Shown here piece after piece: positions 9,319 through 18,224 of a stretch of DNA of 56,067 nt (position 1 is its first letter; each line of letters opens with the position of its first letter). The notes under the pieces are model-generated. The model saw nothing but the letters and a program-made list of their open reading frames with translations, was not told where the DNA came from and made no database searches. A program made the translations under genes and the position numbers. The DNA is from Acidobacteriota bacterium. Its GTDB lineage: Bacteria; Acidobacteriota; Terriglobia; UBA7540. Location of the stretch: positions 846 to 56,912 of the forward strand of contig PLSX01000074.1 of assembly GCA_003165315.1 (NCBI GenBank), given 5' to 3'.

Positions 9319-9873
9319 ATGTTCGTAGCAAAGCGGATGTTCCTGACTAAAGGTGTGGGGAAGCATCGCGAGAAACTGACCAGTTTTGAGCTGGCCTTGC
9401 GTTCTGCGGGAATTGCCGCGTGCAACCTGGTGCGGGTTTCCAGTATCTTTCCTCCCAAATGCAAGTTGATCCCTCGCGCCGAGGGGGTCAAGGAGATGCG
9501 CCCCGGGCAGGTGACTTTCGTCGTGATCAGTGAGAACTCCACGCGCGAACCCCACCGTTTGATTGCCGCCTCCATTGGCGTCGCCCTTCCCCATGACCGC
9601 AATACTTTTGGGTACCTTTCTGAGCATCACTCGTTTGGCGAAACCGAGGAGGTGGCGGGAGAATACGCGGAAGAGCTGGCCGCTGAAATGCTCGCCACCA
9701 CGCTGGGGGTTGAATTCGATCCCGACCGAAGCTGGAATGAGAAAAAAGAGATCTATATGATCTCCAACAAAATCGTCCGTACGCTGAATGTCACGCAGTC
9801 GGCGATTGGCGATAAGCGAGGCCTTTGGACCACCGTACTTTCTGCCGCCATCTTACTGGGCATTGGTGACTAG
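9319..9873 (+). CDS. pdaD: pyruvoyl-dependent arginine decarboxylase
   Basis: This 184-residue protein of the PvlArgDC family converts arginine to agmatine. The self-processing site is the Ser-Ser pair in [11 protein letters not shown] (Ser41-Ser42); in the archaeal enzyme the second Ser becomes the pyruvoyl group. Other family blocks are [23 protein letters not shown] and [20 protein letters not shown] 9319 has AGGAGAAGG about 12 bases upstream. The deoxyhypusine-synthase-like gene follows 94 bp downstream on the same strand, so the two probably form a polyamine operon. Acidobacteria with both an ornithine and an arginine decarboxylase could make diamines by two routes. Confidence 0.88.
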   Translation: MFVAKRMFLTKGVGKHREKLTSFELALRSAGIAACNLVRVSSIFPPKCKLIPRAEGVKEMRPGQVTFVVISENSTREPHRLIAASIGVALPHDRNTFGYLSEHHSFGETEEVAGEYAEELAAEMLATTLGVEFDPDRSWNEKKEIYMISNKIVRTLNVTQSAIGDKRGLWTTVLSAAILLGIGD

Positions 9874-9967
9874 TTGATTGGCTGGCACGCTCACATGTCC
9901 TCGCACCTGACCGCTGCTTGCACTTCCGACCGCAAAGCCAGAGTTCGTTGAAACCATAGGTGACGAA

Positions 9968-11005
9968 ATGCGCAAGAATCAAATACTTTCCACTCCCACG
10001 CGTCCACTGAAGATTGACGGCAGCAAGAGCGTCGCGGCGTTGCTGGAAAAGATGCAGGGCATCTCGTTCCAAGGCCGTAATCTGGGCATCGCTTATCAGG
10101 TGTGGAAGAAGATGCTGGGCGACAAGGTGATGATCATGATGGGCATGTCCGGCGCCATGGTCCCAGCGGGAATGCGGCGGCTGGTGGTCTACATGATCAA
10201 GCACCGCCTGATCGATTGTCTGGTTACCACGGGCGCCAACCTATTTCACGACATTCATGAAACACTGGGCCGCTACCACTTCCAATGTTCGCCGAACATT
10301 GACGATGTGCAACTGCAAAAGAACCTGATCGACCGCATGTACGATACGCTGGCAGACGAAGAAGAATTTCGCGATGCCGATGCCATGATCGGACGCTTTG
10401 CCGCCACCCTTGACCAGGCCCGCCCTTACACCACGCGCGAGTTCCTGAACCTGTTGGGTAAAGAATTGGCCCGCGGCGCCAAAGAGGACGGCATTGTCAC
10501 CGCCGCGTACAGGGCAGGCATTCCGGTCTATTGCCCCGCCGTGGCCGACTCATCCATCGGCATTGGCATTGCTGAAAATCGCTACGAAGGAAAGAACACT
10601 TTCACTTTCGACGTCATCGGCGACGTTTTGGAGACTGCGCACCTGGCCGGCGACTCCCCCAGCAGCGGTGTGGTCTATTTTGGCGGCGGTACTCCCAAGA
10701 ACTTTGTGCAGCAAACGGAAGTAACGGCGGCCTTCATGCGCAACTCCACCGAAGGCCACAAGTACGCGATTCAAGTCGTGACCGACTCACCGCACTGGGG
10801 CGGCCTCTCCGGCTGCACGTTGGAAGAAGCACAAAGCTGGGGCAAGATTGCCCACGACGCCAGCATGGTTACCGTTCACTGCGACTCCACTATCGCCATG
10901 CCGGTTCTAATCTCGGGCCTGTCAGAAAGTGCCAAGCTGATTCGCAGCCGCAAAAAACCAGTGTTTTCACTCGGCCGCGAACTCAAATTTTCGTTCCCAA
11001 AGTAG
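9968..11005 (+). CDS. deoxyhypusine-synthase-family protein (probable polyamine aminobutyltransferase)
   Basis: This 345-residue member of the deoxyhypusine synthase fold carries MIMMGMSGAMVPAG, CLVTTGANLFHDIHETLGR and the segment AQSWGKI, whose Lys293 aligns with the catalytic lysine of eukaryotic DHS. Bacteria lack eIF5A, and bacterial homologues are generally considered to make homospermidine or a related polyamine by NAD-dependent aminobutyl transfer. Its position right after arginine decarboxylase supports a polyamine role, perhaps with agmatine or putrescine. The substrate cannot be settled from sequence. Together with the unrelated homospermidine synthase 4 kb upstream, this gives two enzymes of similar predicted chemistry in one locus. 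Confidence 0.8.
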   Translation: MRKNQILSTPTRPLKIDGSKSVAALLEKMQGISFQGRNLGIAYQVWKKMLGDKVMIMMGMSGAMVPAGMRRLVVYMIKHRLIDCLVTTGANLFHDIHETLGRYHFQCSPNIDDVQLQKNLIDRMYDTLADEEEFRDADAMIGRFAATLDQARPYTTREFLNLLGKELARGAKEDGIVTAAYRAGIPVYCPAVADSSIGIGIAENRYEGKNTFTFDVIGDVLETAHLAGDSPSSGVVYFGGGTPKNFVQQTEVTAAFMRNSTEGHKYAIQVVTDSPHWGGLSGCTLEEAQSWGKIAHDASMVTVHCDSTIAMPVLISGLSESAKLIRSRKKPVFSLGRELKFSFPK

Positions 11006-11987
11006 AGCCGGGCTTGGACCCGGCAAAGGTTCCTCTCCTGCATGATCTGCTTGATTCTGGAGGGTGGCCCACCCCTGCGGGTTTCACCCGGCCGACAGGT
11101 AAACAACGGTACTGCCACGGTCGCCGCGCCTTTCCAGCAGCCCGGACTCGCGGCGATTCCCCCGCATCTCAATCCAACAAAAATCTCTTTCGAGGCCTGT
11201 TCAAAAGGAGAATTCTCTTTTTAAGGACCGAAGCCGGAATGTCTAGGAAAACAAACAAAGCAACGACATTTTGCCGACCCAAAATGACAAGATCTTCGCG
11301 AGGTTTGGCGGGACGGGGGGACAATTTATGCATAAATTCGCGCACTTTGCGGGAATCGGGTGGTCTATTCCTCACGATTGGAGCATTGCCGAACGCAAGC
11401 CCCGTATCAAAATGCAGAAAGTGGTCCGTCTGGAGGGAAGCCTTGGGTCTGGAAAAATTCGCTGAAAACCACGATATCTATAAAAAAAAGGGCTTATTGG
11501 AGATCAAAGAGATTCGAAGAGAGGCTTATAAAGCTGATAATAAATGGTTTATCGATTATCTAGAAATCCAAGCCAGCAAAAAAAGGAATTAAAAATTAAA
11601 GATATATCCCACGATGTTATTGAAAATAAAGGAAGAGCGAAACGACATTTTGACATATCCCACGATGTTGATGAAAACAACTAACTTAGTTTTAGAAACC
11701 ACGATATATATGAAAATATAGGCACTTAGCTCAAATGGGAGATGGAAAGCGGAAGCAGGCGTAGACGCCAAGACCGCCTCCTAGTTGTCATCCCGGTCCC
11801 TTTAACTATTTGCCGGAGGCCCGGGCTCAACCCGGCGTCCGGGCTCCCTGGGCTACGCGACCCGCAAAACTCCCATGGGACAAAACCTCTCATTGCAAAC
11901 ACGCCATAAAAGCGCTCTACTAGGGGCCGCACCGGGTTTGTCAATAATCATCCGGAGGAATTCATATCGGTTCATACAGGGGGACAC
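11006..11987. other. gene-poor region: palindromic modules then AT-rich repeat remnants
   Basis: The first 150 bp hold GC-rich hairpins (GCCGGGCTTGGACCCGGC right after the DHS-like stop, possibly its terminator, and a GGGTGG...CCACCC group). The middle (about 11460-11730) is sharply AT-rich and holds decayed copies of the core repeat seen at 25-26 kb. The end (11810-11870) again has CCCGGGCTCAACCCGG-type modules. Open frames here do not look like genes. Confidence 0.5.
11466..11724 (+). repeat. four degenerate copies of the 25-26 kb core repeat
   Basis: Copies centre on CCACGATATCTATAAA (11469), TCCCACGATGTTATTGAAA (11607), TCCCACGATGTTGATGAAAA (11658) and CCACGATATATATGAAA (11699). They share CGAT(A/G)T...ATGAAAAnAAAGG with the array at 25110-26164 and lie in an AT-rich island. 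In the last three the frame matching MLMKTKER reads YPTMLLKIKEER, YPTMLMKTT and TIYMKI. Spacing is irregular (about 138, 51 and 41 bp). Confidence 0.6.
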
Positions 11988-14069
11988 ATGAGAAGACGAG
12001 ATTTCGTAAAGAGCCTTTTGGCCGCGGGCGGGACGCTTTCGAGCCGGCCGGATCTTCTGCAAGCCTCTGCGATGGTAGCGGACACGCAGGAAGTGAAGCG
12101 GGTGCTGGTGATGTTCAAGTGCCACCTGGACGTGGGATTTGCGGACACGCAGGCGGGCATCATGCGCGAATATTTTGAAAAATACTTCCCCCAGGCAATT
12201 GAGATTGCTGCATTCGCGCGCCGGTCGGGCGCGGACCACTATGTTTGGACCACGGGATCGTGGATTCTCTACGAATACCTGGAACAAGCGTCGAGCGACG
12301 GGCGCCGCCGCGCGGAGAAGGCAGTTGCGGCAGGCGACTTGGCGTGGCACGCGCTGGCCTTTACCTGGGAAACGGAATTCATGGACCGCTCCATGATCGA
12401 GGGAGCGCTGGGATTTTCAAAGTCGCTGGACCAACGCTTCGGCCGCGCCACAATTGGCGCGAAGATGACCGACGTGCCCGGCCATTCGCGCGGACTCATA
12501 AGCCCCCTCGCCGCACATGGAGTGAAGTTCCTCGATATTGGCGTGAACGATGCCAGCACTCCTCCCGACGTGCCACCGCTCTGCGTCTGGCAGGACCCGG
12601 AGGGAGCGTCCCTGGTCCTCATGTACCACCACTCCTACGGGGGAGTCGTCCAAGTGCCCAATTCCGACCTCGCCGTGGCCGTGGAGGTTCGCAACGACAA
12701 TTCCGGGCCGCACTCCGTGGAAGAGATCACCAGGATTTACGCCGATCTGCGCAAGCAATTCCCCCATGCCCGGGTGACGGCGGCAAACCTGAGTGAAATT
12801 GCGGCGGCGGTTGAGCCTTATCGCAGCAGCCTGCCGGTGGTAACCCGGGAAATTGGCGATACATGGATTTACGGCGTCGCGAGCGACCCCATCAAAGTGG
12901 CCCGCTATCGCGAGGTGGCGCGACTTCGCCAGGAATGGTTGGCCCACGGCAAATTCGGCTTGGGAGACTCGATCGATCGCGGCTTGTTGCGCCGTCTGGC
13001 GCTTTGCGCTGAGCACACCTGGGGAGTCGATACCAAGACGCTGAAAGATTATGAGCACTACACACCCAGGGATCTGCGCGCCGCGCTGGTCCTGCCCACG
13101 TTCCGGGTGGCGGAAGAAAGCTGGGCCGAAAAGCGCAAGGACCTTGACGACGGCGTGGCCAGCCTCCCCGAAACGTTGCAAAGCGAGGCCCGCGTGCGGC
13201 TGACCGGGCTTAAACCCGTCGAACCCGACCGCGCAGGCCTCAATCCACACCAAGCCGGTTCGGAGATCGAAGCCGCCCACTGGGTGATCGCGTTGGATCC
13301 CCAAACCGGCGCCATCCAAAAACTGCGCGCGAAGATCGATGGGCGCGAATGGGCCTCCGCGGCGAACCCGCTGGCGCTGTTCTCATACCAAACATTGTCC
13401 AAGGCGGATTACGACCAATATCAACATGACTACGTGACCGTGAAAACCTGGTGGTCCGTGCTGGATTTCGGCAAGCCTAAGATTGAGAACTTTGGCGCGG
13501 AGAGCCAGGTATGGACCTCATCCCTGGCCGAGTGCTGGTCCGGTAGAGTGGAAGGGGGCCATCGTCTCCTGGCGCAATTGCGAATTGACGACGCAGAGGC
13601 GGAAGAATCCGGCCGGGTCGCATGGCCGGCAAAAATGTATCTTGACATATTCCTTCCCGACGCCAACCCCGAGGTTCAGATTGATTTCTCCTGCTTCAAT
13701 AAAGCTGCCAATCGACTTCCCGAAGCTCTGTGGCTCAGCTTCCTTCCCCAGGCGCAGGAGCCCAAAGGATGGATGCTGGAAAAGGTGGATAGTTGGGTGT
13801 CACCGTTTGATGTGGTCCGCGGTGGGGGCCGGCAAATCCACGCCGTATCCCGCGGCCTCCGATACAAGGATTCGCGCGGAATCTTTTCCATTGATACGCT
13901 CGACGCACCGGTGGTGCAACTGGGAGGAAAGTCGCCGATCTATTACTCCACGGACCAACCCGACCTGGCCAAAGGCATCCACTTCAACCTGTTCAATAAC
14001 GCCTGGGGAACAAACTACCTGCAATGGTTTGGAGAAGATACGCGCTTTCGCTTTGCTATGCGCGCATGA
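11988..14069 (+). CDS. exported DUF5054 / GH38-like protein
   Basis: This 693-residue protein has a twin-arginine-type leader (MRRRDFVKSLLAAGGTL). A GH38/57-like N-terminal domain follows: KCHLDVGFADTQAG with a probable metal His-x-Asp, HALAFTWETEFMD, MTDVPGHSRGLI. The C-terminal half is beta-rich (LDPQTGAIQKLRAKIDG, DIFLPDANPEVQIDFSC). This layout fits the DUF5054 family, related to alpha-mannosidases, so a secreted or periplasmic glycosidase is likely, though its substrate is unknown. ATG 11988 is supported by AGGGGGAC just upstream. It stands alone, preceded by the gene-poor repeat region and followed by a small conserved protein. Confidence 0.7.
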   Translation: MRRRDFVKSLLAAGGTLSSRPDLLQASAMVADTQEVKRVLVMFKCHLDVGFADTQAGIMREYFEKYFPQAIEIAAFARRSGADHYVWTTGSWILYEYLEQASSDGRRRAEKAVAAGDLAWHALAFTWETEFMDRSMIEGALGFSKSLDQRFGRATIGAKMTDVPGHSRGLISPLAAHGVKFLDIGVNDASTPPDVPPLCVWQDPEGASLVLMYHHSYGGVVQVPNSDLAVAVEVRNDNSGPHSVEEITRIYADLRKQFPHARVTAANLSEIAAAVEPYRSSLPVVTREIGDTWIYGVASDPIKVARYREVARLRQEWLAHGKFGLGDSIDRGLLRRLALCAEHTWGVDTKTLKDYEHYTPRDLRAALVLPTFRVAEESWAEKRKDLDDGVASLPETLQSEARVRLTGLKPVEPDRAGLNPHQAGSEIEAAHWVIALDPQTGAIQKLRAKIDGREWASAANPLALFSYQTLSKADYDQYQHDYVTVKTWWSVLDFGKPKIENFGAESQVWTSSLAECWSGRVEGGHRLLAQLRIDDAEAEESGRVAWPAKMYLDIFLPDANPEVQIDFSCFNKAANRLPEALWLSFLPQAQEPKGWMLEKVDSWVSPFDVVRGGGRQIHAVSRGLRYKDSRGIFSIDTLDAPVVQLGGKSPIYYSTDQPDLAKGIHFNLFNNAWGTNYLQWFGEDTRFRFAMRA

Positions 14070-14161
14070 TGGCAGCGGACGCGGGGGCACTCGGGCGAAC
14101 CCGGCTGATGCACGGGGCAGCGGCCGGGCTCTTGCCCATGTATAATGGCCACGTGAGCAGC

Positions 14162-14180
14162 CGGCGGGGAATCCCCGCCG
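14162..14180. repeat. perfect GC palindrome just before the next gene
   Basis: CGGCGGGGA-A-TCCCCGCCG is a 9-bp perfect inverted repeat with a 1-base centre, ending 12 bases before ATG 14193. It could terminate the upstream transcript or fold in the leader of the downstream gene. The sequence type matches the GC palindromic modules elsewhere in the window. Confidence 0.55.
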
Positions 14181-14192
14181 CCTCCTAAAATT

Positions 14193-14693
14193 ATGGCTGA
14201 CGAACTATTCACAAATTCAAGCACCCCGGCAAACCCGGAGGAAGTGGAACAACTGGCGCGAGATTTTAAGGAGCGCACGCTGGTGGGAGTCCATGGGCAA
14301 TTCAGCCGGCTGGTCTACATGGCTTCGCTGCGCGATTATAACACCGGGCGGTACCACCACTTTGGATTGGAGTCGCGCTATGCCCCGGAAGTGGTCAACA
14401 AGGGCTTGCACCAGTGCCACATGGAAATTTTCGGGGAACTCGTCACCCTGCCTCTGAAGGAGCAAACCGAAGATCTATTGAATTTTTTTGAATCCCTGAA
14501 GGAGGACAAAACACGGTTGGTAATGGTTTGGAAACGGCTTAAGTCTTACCAGATCCTTCCCCCGGAGGGCTGCCATCCGCTGGCGCGGGACCTTTTTGAC
14601 AAAAACATCGAAATCATGCTGAGAATTCTTCGCGAAACCGATCTGTGGCCCCTATTGCACGATCCGCATGGCGACGCCGACGACCTGCCCTAA
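14193..14693 (+). CDS. conserved hypothetical protein
   Basis: The 166-residue cytosolic-looking protein has no signal peptide or membrane segment, and I do not recognise the family. It is rich in charged helices (PEEVEQLARDFKERT, EQTEDLLNFFESLKEDKTR) with a conserved-looking core YNTGRYHHFGLESRYAPEVV and GLHQCHMEIFGELV. It begins 12 bases after a GC palindrome and its 3' end overlaps the convergent XRE regulator by 42 bp, so the two may affect one another through antisense transcription. Coding character is good and the length plausible. Confidence 0.65.
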   Translation: MADELFTNSSTPANPEEVEQLARDFKERTLVGVHGQFSRLVYMASLRDYNTGRYHHFGLESRYAPEVVNKGLHQCHMEIFGELVTLPLKEQTEDLLNFFESLKEDKTRLVMVWKRLKSYQILPPEGCHPLARDLFDKNIEIMLRILRETDLWPLLHDPHGDADDLP

Positions 14694-15461
14694 CACCTCG
14701 CCATCATCGGGAATGCGGATAGTTTGCGGCCCGGCGGGAGATAGCGGGTGAGGCAACAGAGTCACTTCCTTGCCGCGCTGGTAGCACCAACAACATTCGT
14801 AGCTGTACCGCAGTTCAAGGAAATAGATGGGGCGGTCGAATTCGGTCAGCCACCCGGAGTTCACAATTTTGCGCCGCGTGTCGTCAACCTGCACCACGGA
14901 TCCCGGTCGCAATAGCGGAACCATCATCTGATCTTCCAAGCCGATAAAGCCATAGCGGAATTTCTTGAAATCGAGCTGGCTCAGCAATCCCGCGGGAATC
15001 TCACCCCAGGATTCAATCAAGCGGGAGAGAAATGCGGTTTTCTCCGGCCGAAACCCCGGATCGAAGCGGATGGGGAAACGGATCGGACGCGCCGGGTCCC
15101 CGACTTCGACGGTAAAAAGATGGGTGGATGACTGCAGCGTGGCATGGCGGTGCTGCTCCATCTTGGCAAGGTTGATTCCATACAACCCCATCATCTCTTC
15201 GATGCTTAGCCGGTAAATCACCGCCAGACTGTAAAACTTGTAGATGCTGGGGAGCGACCCGTCGTTTTCAATCTGGTTGAGGCGCGCGGTGGAAACCACA
15301 TACTCGGAACTGCGTTCGGCATCAGCAATTTCCAGGCTTGCTTCCTCCACCTGGCGCAAGGTTAGGCCAAAACGCTCGCGGATTTGTTTCAGGCGGAATC
15401 CAGCCTGTGCGCTTAGGGTTAACGTCGTGAGTGGTGGTACAGCAGGAAGTGATTGGGACAT
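14652..15461 (-). CDS. XRE-family HTH transcriptional regulator with S24-like C-terminal domain
   Basis: An N-terminal helix-turn-helix of the XRE type (FRLKQIRERFGLTLRQVEEAS, about residues 22-42) is followed by VVSTARLNQIENDGSLPSI, another conserved XRE block, and LAVIYRLSIEEMMGLYG. The C-terminal half contains MVPLLRPGSVVQVD and EVLGQVVGVAM, resembling the beta-fold of LexA/S24 repressors, but no catalytic Ser-Lys pair is evident, so self-cleavage is unlikely. ATG 15461 (MSQSLPAVPP) is chosen; the frame is open to a TTG at 15518 and includes another ATG at 15491. Its target is unknown; candidates are its neighbours, including itself. Confidence 0.75.
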   Translation of the reverse strand: MSQSLPAVPPLTTLTLSAQAGFRLKQIRERFGLTLRQVEEASLEIADAERSSEYVVSTARLNQIENDGSLPSIYKFYSLAVIYRLSIEEMMGLYGINLAKMEQHRHATLQSSTHLFTVEVGDPARPIRFPIRFDPGFRPEKTAFLSRLIESWGEIPAGLLSQLDFKKFRYGFIGLEDQMMVPLLRPGSVVQVDDTRRKIVNSGWLTEFDRPIYFLELRYSYECCWCYQRGKEVTLLPHPLSPAGPQTIRIPDDGEVLGQVVGVAMRIVQ

Positions 15462-15766
15462 ATTCTCTGCTATGGCACGTGGGGCATCCATCCCTGAGCT
15501 CCGGCGGCAAACGTGCAATTCATTCGAAGCGCGAGGGTAGGGTGATTTCCCAAGGCACGATCTAAGCCCTGCTCCATTCTACTATATTGCCGGGTTGGAA
15601 GTTACAATCCTCCCTGAGGAAATGTCGGGGATATCCGCTTTAAGACGTTAAGGCTGGGACTTTATGGAGCTGATTATTGGAGGTTTCATAAAGATCCCCA
15701 CAAGGAATATCCATGTTGATTGCGGTTTCAAGAGGGTGACTATTTCTAAATGGATCCGGCCACCAC

Positions 15767-16204
15767 TCAAGCGGTGGTTTCATTGATTTTGAATTCTCCG
15801 CTGGCAACGTGCACTTGCACAAACCTTAGTAAATCGGCGGGTGGAATGGGCTTCTCCACGTAATCCACCGCACCCAATTGCATGGCTTCGAGATAGCAGC
15901 GCATATCAATGCAGCGTGTCAGCACCAGAACGGGCCGGCAGCGATCCAATTGCATGGATCGATCCAGCACCGTGCGCCCCTCAAAGGCGTGGCTGCCCTG
16001 GCTCACAACCACGAAGTCAAAAGGCTCCGCGTCCAGGAGGAGAATGCCGGCTTCATAGCTGGTGCAGGTGAGGACATCAAATCCTTGGCCTTCCAGGGTC
16101 AAGCGCAGGATCCTCAAGTCGCCAGCTTCCTCATCGACCAGAAGGACCTTTTTAGATCGAACAGAAAACTCGATTCCTTGTTGGGCGAAGACGTCACTTG
16201 TCAT
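15767..16204 (-). CDS. stand-alone receiver-like protein lacking the phospho-acceptor Asp
   Basis: This 145-residue CheY-like domain has the acidic pair in VLLVDEE, the beta3 strand FDFVVVSQG, and the conserved lysine in GAVDYVEKP (Lys118). The residue expected to be the phosphorylated Asp is Ser68. It is therefore a pseudo-receiver and probably works without phosphorylation, or by binding a partner. A ribosome site (GGAG) lies upstream of ATG 16204. A close paralogue with Asp at the same position lies about 0.85 kb away on the same strand; both share the 17-residue stretch CYLEAMQLGAVDYVEKP. No output domain is present in either. Confidence 0.78.
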   Translation of the reverse strand: MTSDVFAQQGIEFSVRSKKVLLVDEEAGDLRILRLTLEGQGFDVLTCTSYEAGILLLDAEPFDFVVVSQGSHAFEGRTVLDRSMQLDRCRPVLVLTRCIDMRCYLEAMQLGAVDYVEKPIPPADLLRFVQVHVASGEFKINETTA

Positions 16205-17052
16205 GTCAATTCTCCATGCCGGGTTGGACGGACAGCTTTTCCAAATCCTACGATGGTTATGCCCGGCTGGCAGAGGGAAAGGCCCCCCTCTCTGCCCTTA
16301 AACCGGGGCATCTGAATCGATTGCTTTAATTCGAGAATTCTACCGAGCGCAAGGTCACCATCGTCGCTCCCTGGGTCCAGGAAGGAGAACATGCCGACGC
16401 GAGGAAATGGATCTTAGCGCGGCATGCAGAATGAGAGTGGTGGACCTACCCAGGGGATGCCTCCGATCCGTGCCAACTGGCAACCACACAAGAGTTTCAC
16501 AACTCACTGAGCGACCGCGAGCCGTTGATGCCTAGGATAAGAGTATTGCAGATTCTATAATTCGCTCTGGGTGATTCTGCCCGGAAGCGCCTTGGTAACC
16601 GCAGAGGGGATCGGGAACCGATCTCTGATTCAAATCGCGTGGCCAAACCCCCGAGGCAGAAATTATGCAATAAGAAGTCTGCCGCAGAGCACGCGGCACT
16701 TCCGAACAGTAATCTTTATATAAATAGTTGTCAAGGAATTTCTTACTTAATTATCGCAAGAATTGACAGAGGCAGGAATCCATTCAAATTGAAGATAAAA
16801 AATGACTTACATCGATCGAAGGACAAACCGTGTTGAATAATTAAACACTATTGCAGAACCAGACGCCGATTTCTTTGACCCTCGACATCGATCTGGAGAC
16901 CTTGGTTACTAAGTCGTCAGCTAAGGTCTTTGCCGGGCATTCGCTCCCGCACTGCATCAGATGCTATCACTTAAGAAGGAGTCAGTTCACCCCACCTAAA
17001 GAGCCTATTCATTAAAGTGTATTGCGCGTCGGGGGCTCGCCACCAAATCCTC
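16205..17052. other. 850-bp gap between receiver paralogues, no gene seen
   Basis: No convincing coding sequence is present. The part around 16700-16860 is AT-rich (ATCTTTATATAAATAGTTG) and could hold a promoter. I see no repeat module of the kinds found elsewhere, no tRNA and no clear hairpin. Confidence 0.35.
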
Positions 17053-17487
17053 CTAAGCCGTACTCCGTAAGGCTGCCATGCGAGGCTGCCAATGCGTCGT
17101 CACGAGATGTTCCAATTCGGCGGAGGCCAACGGCTTCTCCACGTAATCCACAGCGCCCAATTGCATTGCCTCAAGGTAGCAGCCCATATGCAGGCTTCGT
17201 GCCAACACTACCACAGGAGTGTACCGGTTTCGCGCCAACACATTTGCTACAAACCCGCGCGCTTCAAACGCCACAGTGCCTTGGTCAACAAAAACAAAGT
17301 CCGGTGTCACTTGTTCCAGCCGGAGTAAAGCTTCCTGGTAACTCGTAAAGGGTGTCACCTCAAAACCCATTTTCCGCAGTGCCGCCGTGTAGGCCTGAAG
17401 ATCAGTTCGGTTTTGATCAATCACTACTGCCATTCCGCGTGGAAGGATAACGCCTGGTATGCCAATTTGCGGTTCTTCTCTCAACAT
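17053..17487 (-). CDS. stand-alone response-regulator receiver domain
   Basis: This 144-residue CheY-like protein has beta3 TPDFVFVDQG with a phospho-acceptor candidate Asp68 and the switch lysine in GAVDYVEKP (Lys118). The beta1 acidic site is VVIDQNRTD. ATG 17487 is chosen because AGGAGGG lies 9 bases upstream, and it gives the same length as the paralogue at 15767-16204. The open frame extending to 17604 is ignored. With no DNA-binding or enzymatic output domain it probably acts by protein contact. No histidine kinase is nearby. Confidence 0.82.
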   Translation of the reverse strand: MLREEPQIGIPGVILPRGMAVVIDQNRTDLQAYTAALRKMGFEVTPFTSYQEALLRLEQVTPDFVFVDQGTVAFEARGFVANVLARNRYTPVVVLARSLHMGCYLEAMQLGAVDYVEKPLASAELEHLVTTHWQPRMAALRSTA

Positions 17488-17624
17488 GATCGATGCCCTC
17501 CTGTGGTTCGTTCGGTCAGTCCCCGCACTGCCTAAGGCACACTGCGGCCTGGCGCGAGGATGGACGATCGCCTTGCCGGCGCAGAGATGCCACCGGCCGC
17601 CCATCGCAAAGTTGTCCTGAGATT

Positions 17625-17951
17625 CTATTCGCGCCGTCGTTGCGTCAAGCTGAGAAGGTCCTTCTCTGCCCCTGGCACTGAAAGGAGCGGACAGGAAAGG
17701 AAAAGGGTCGAGGAGGGAAGAAACTCAAGGGGTCGAAGCCCCCTGGTGAAATGAGTCACACCGTCGTCAGCGATGGGGTGGGAAGCATGGCCTGTGCCTC
17801 GCGAGGTCGCGCCCTGCAGTGAAACCGGGTGGTGCGTAGAGGTGAGCGCCGGGGTCCCTCCCGGGTTCGTCATGATTCCCCCCGTCACGTTCCAGGGAGC
17901 AAGGAGAACCAACAGACAAAGACCTGTGAGGATAAACGAGCGCAGCACCAT
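17625..17951 (-). CDS. possible small secreted protein
   Basis: A 108-codon frame begins MVLRSFILTGLCLLVLLAPW, which has the n-h-c build of a Sec signal peptide with likely cleavage after VTGG. The mature part is low in secondary-structure signals (PLEFLPSSTLFLSCPLLSVP) and resembles no family I know. The ribosome site is poor (GAGGTGG). It sits in the 740-bp gap between the second receiver and the MFS gene. It could be a chance frame. Confidence 0.25.
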   Translation of the reverse strand: MVLRSFILTGLCLLVLLAPWNVTGGIMTNPGGTPALTSTHHPVSLQGATSRGTGHASHPIADDGVTHFTRGLRPLEFLPSSTLFLSCPLLSVPGAEKDLLSLTQRRRE

Positions 17952-18170
17952 GCCACCTCGTGGCCGGACCATGATTAGAAATATCGTCTCATTAACTTCT
18001 GATGCGAGACATTTCCAGCCCGTTGCCCCAGGAAAGACTCACTGGATTATAAAATCCATCACGCTCAACCGCAGGGCCCAAAGCCGCATTTTTGGCGCTT
18101 GCATTCATGCCAAAGGCGCCCAGGCAGTTCCCTATTTCGTTAATCGGCAGCGGCTAGTAATTTTCTTCCC

Positions 18171-18198
18171 TTGACCTTCCTGTGGATTGCGATATGCT
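18171..18198 (+). promoter_or_regulatory. sigma70-like promoter of the MFS gene
   Basis: TTGACC (18171-18176) and TATGCT (18193-18198) are separated by 16 bases and lie about 27 bases before ATG 18225. Both hexamers are one or two bases from consensus. The rest of the gap (17488-18170) shows only the doubtful secreted ORF. Confidence 0.4.
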
Positions 18199-18224
18199 GC
18201 CGCAACTCTGGCAGAGAGAGGGCG

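Noticed and set aside
11014-11592. A 192-codon plus-strand frame after the DHS-like gene
   Set aside because: It starts in a GC palindrome, crosses into AT-rich repeat remnants, and has mixed composition with no domain.
16205-17052. A tRNA or small RNA gene in the AT-rich gap
   Set aside because: I looked for cloverleaf arms and T-loop sequence and found none; no strong terminator was seen either.
17773-18174. A 133-codon plus-strand frame before the MFS gene
   Set aside because: It overlaps the predicted MFS promoter, has no domain and no ribosome site.
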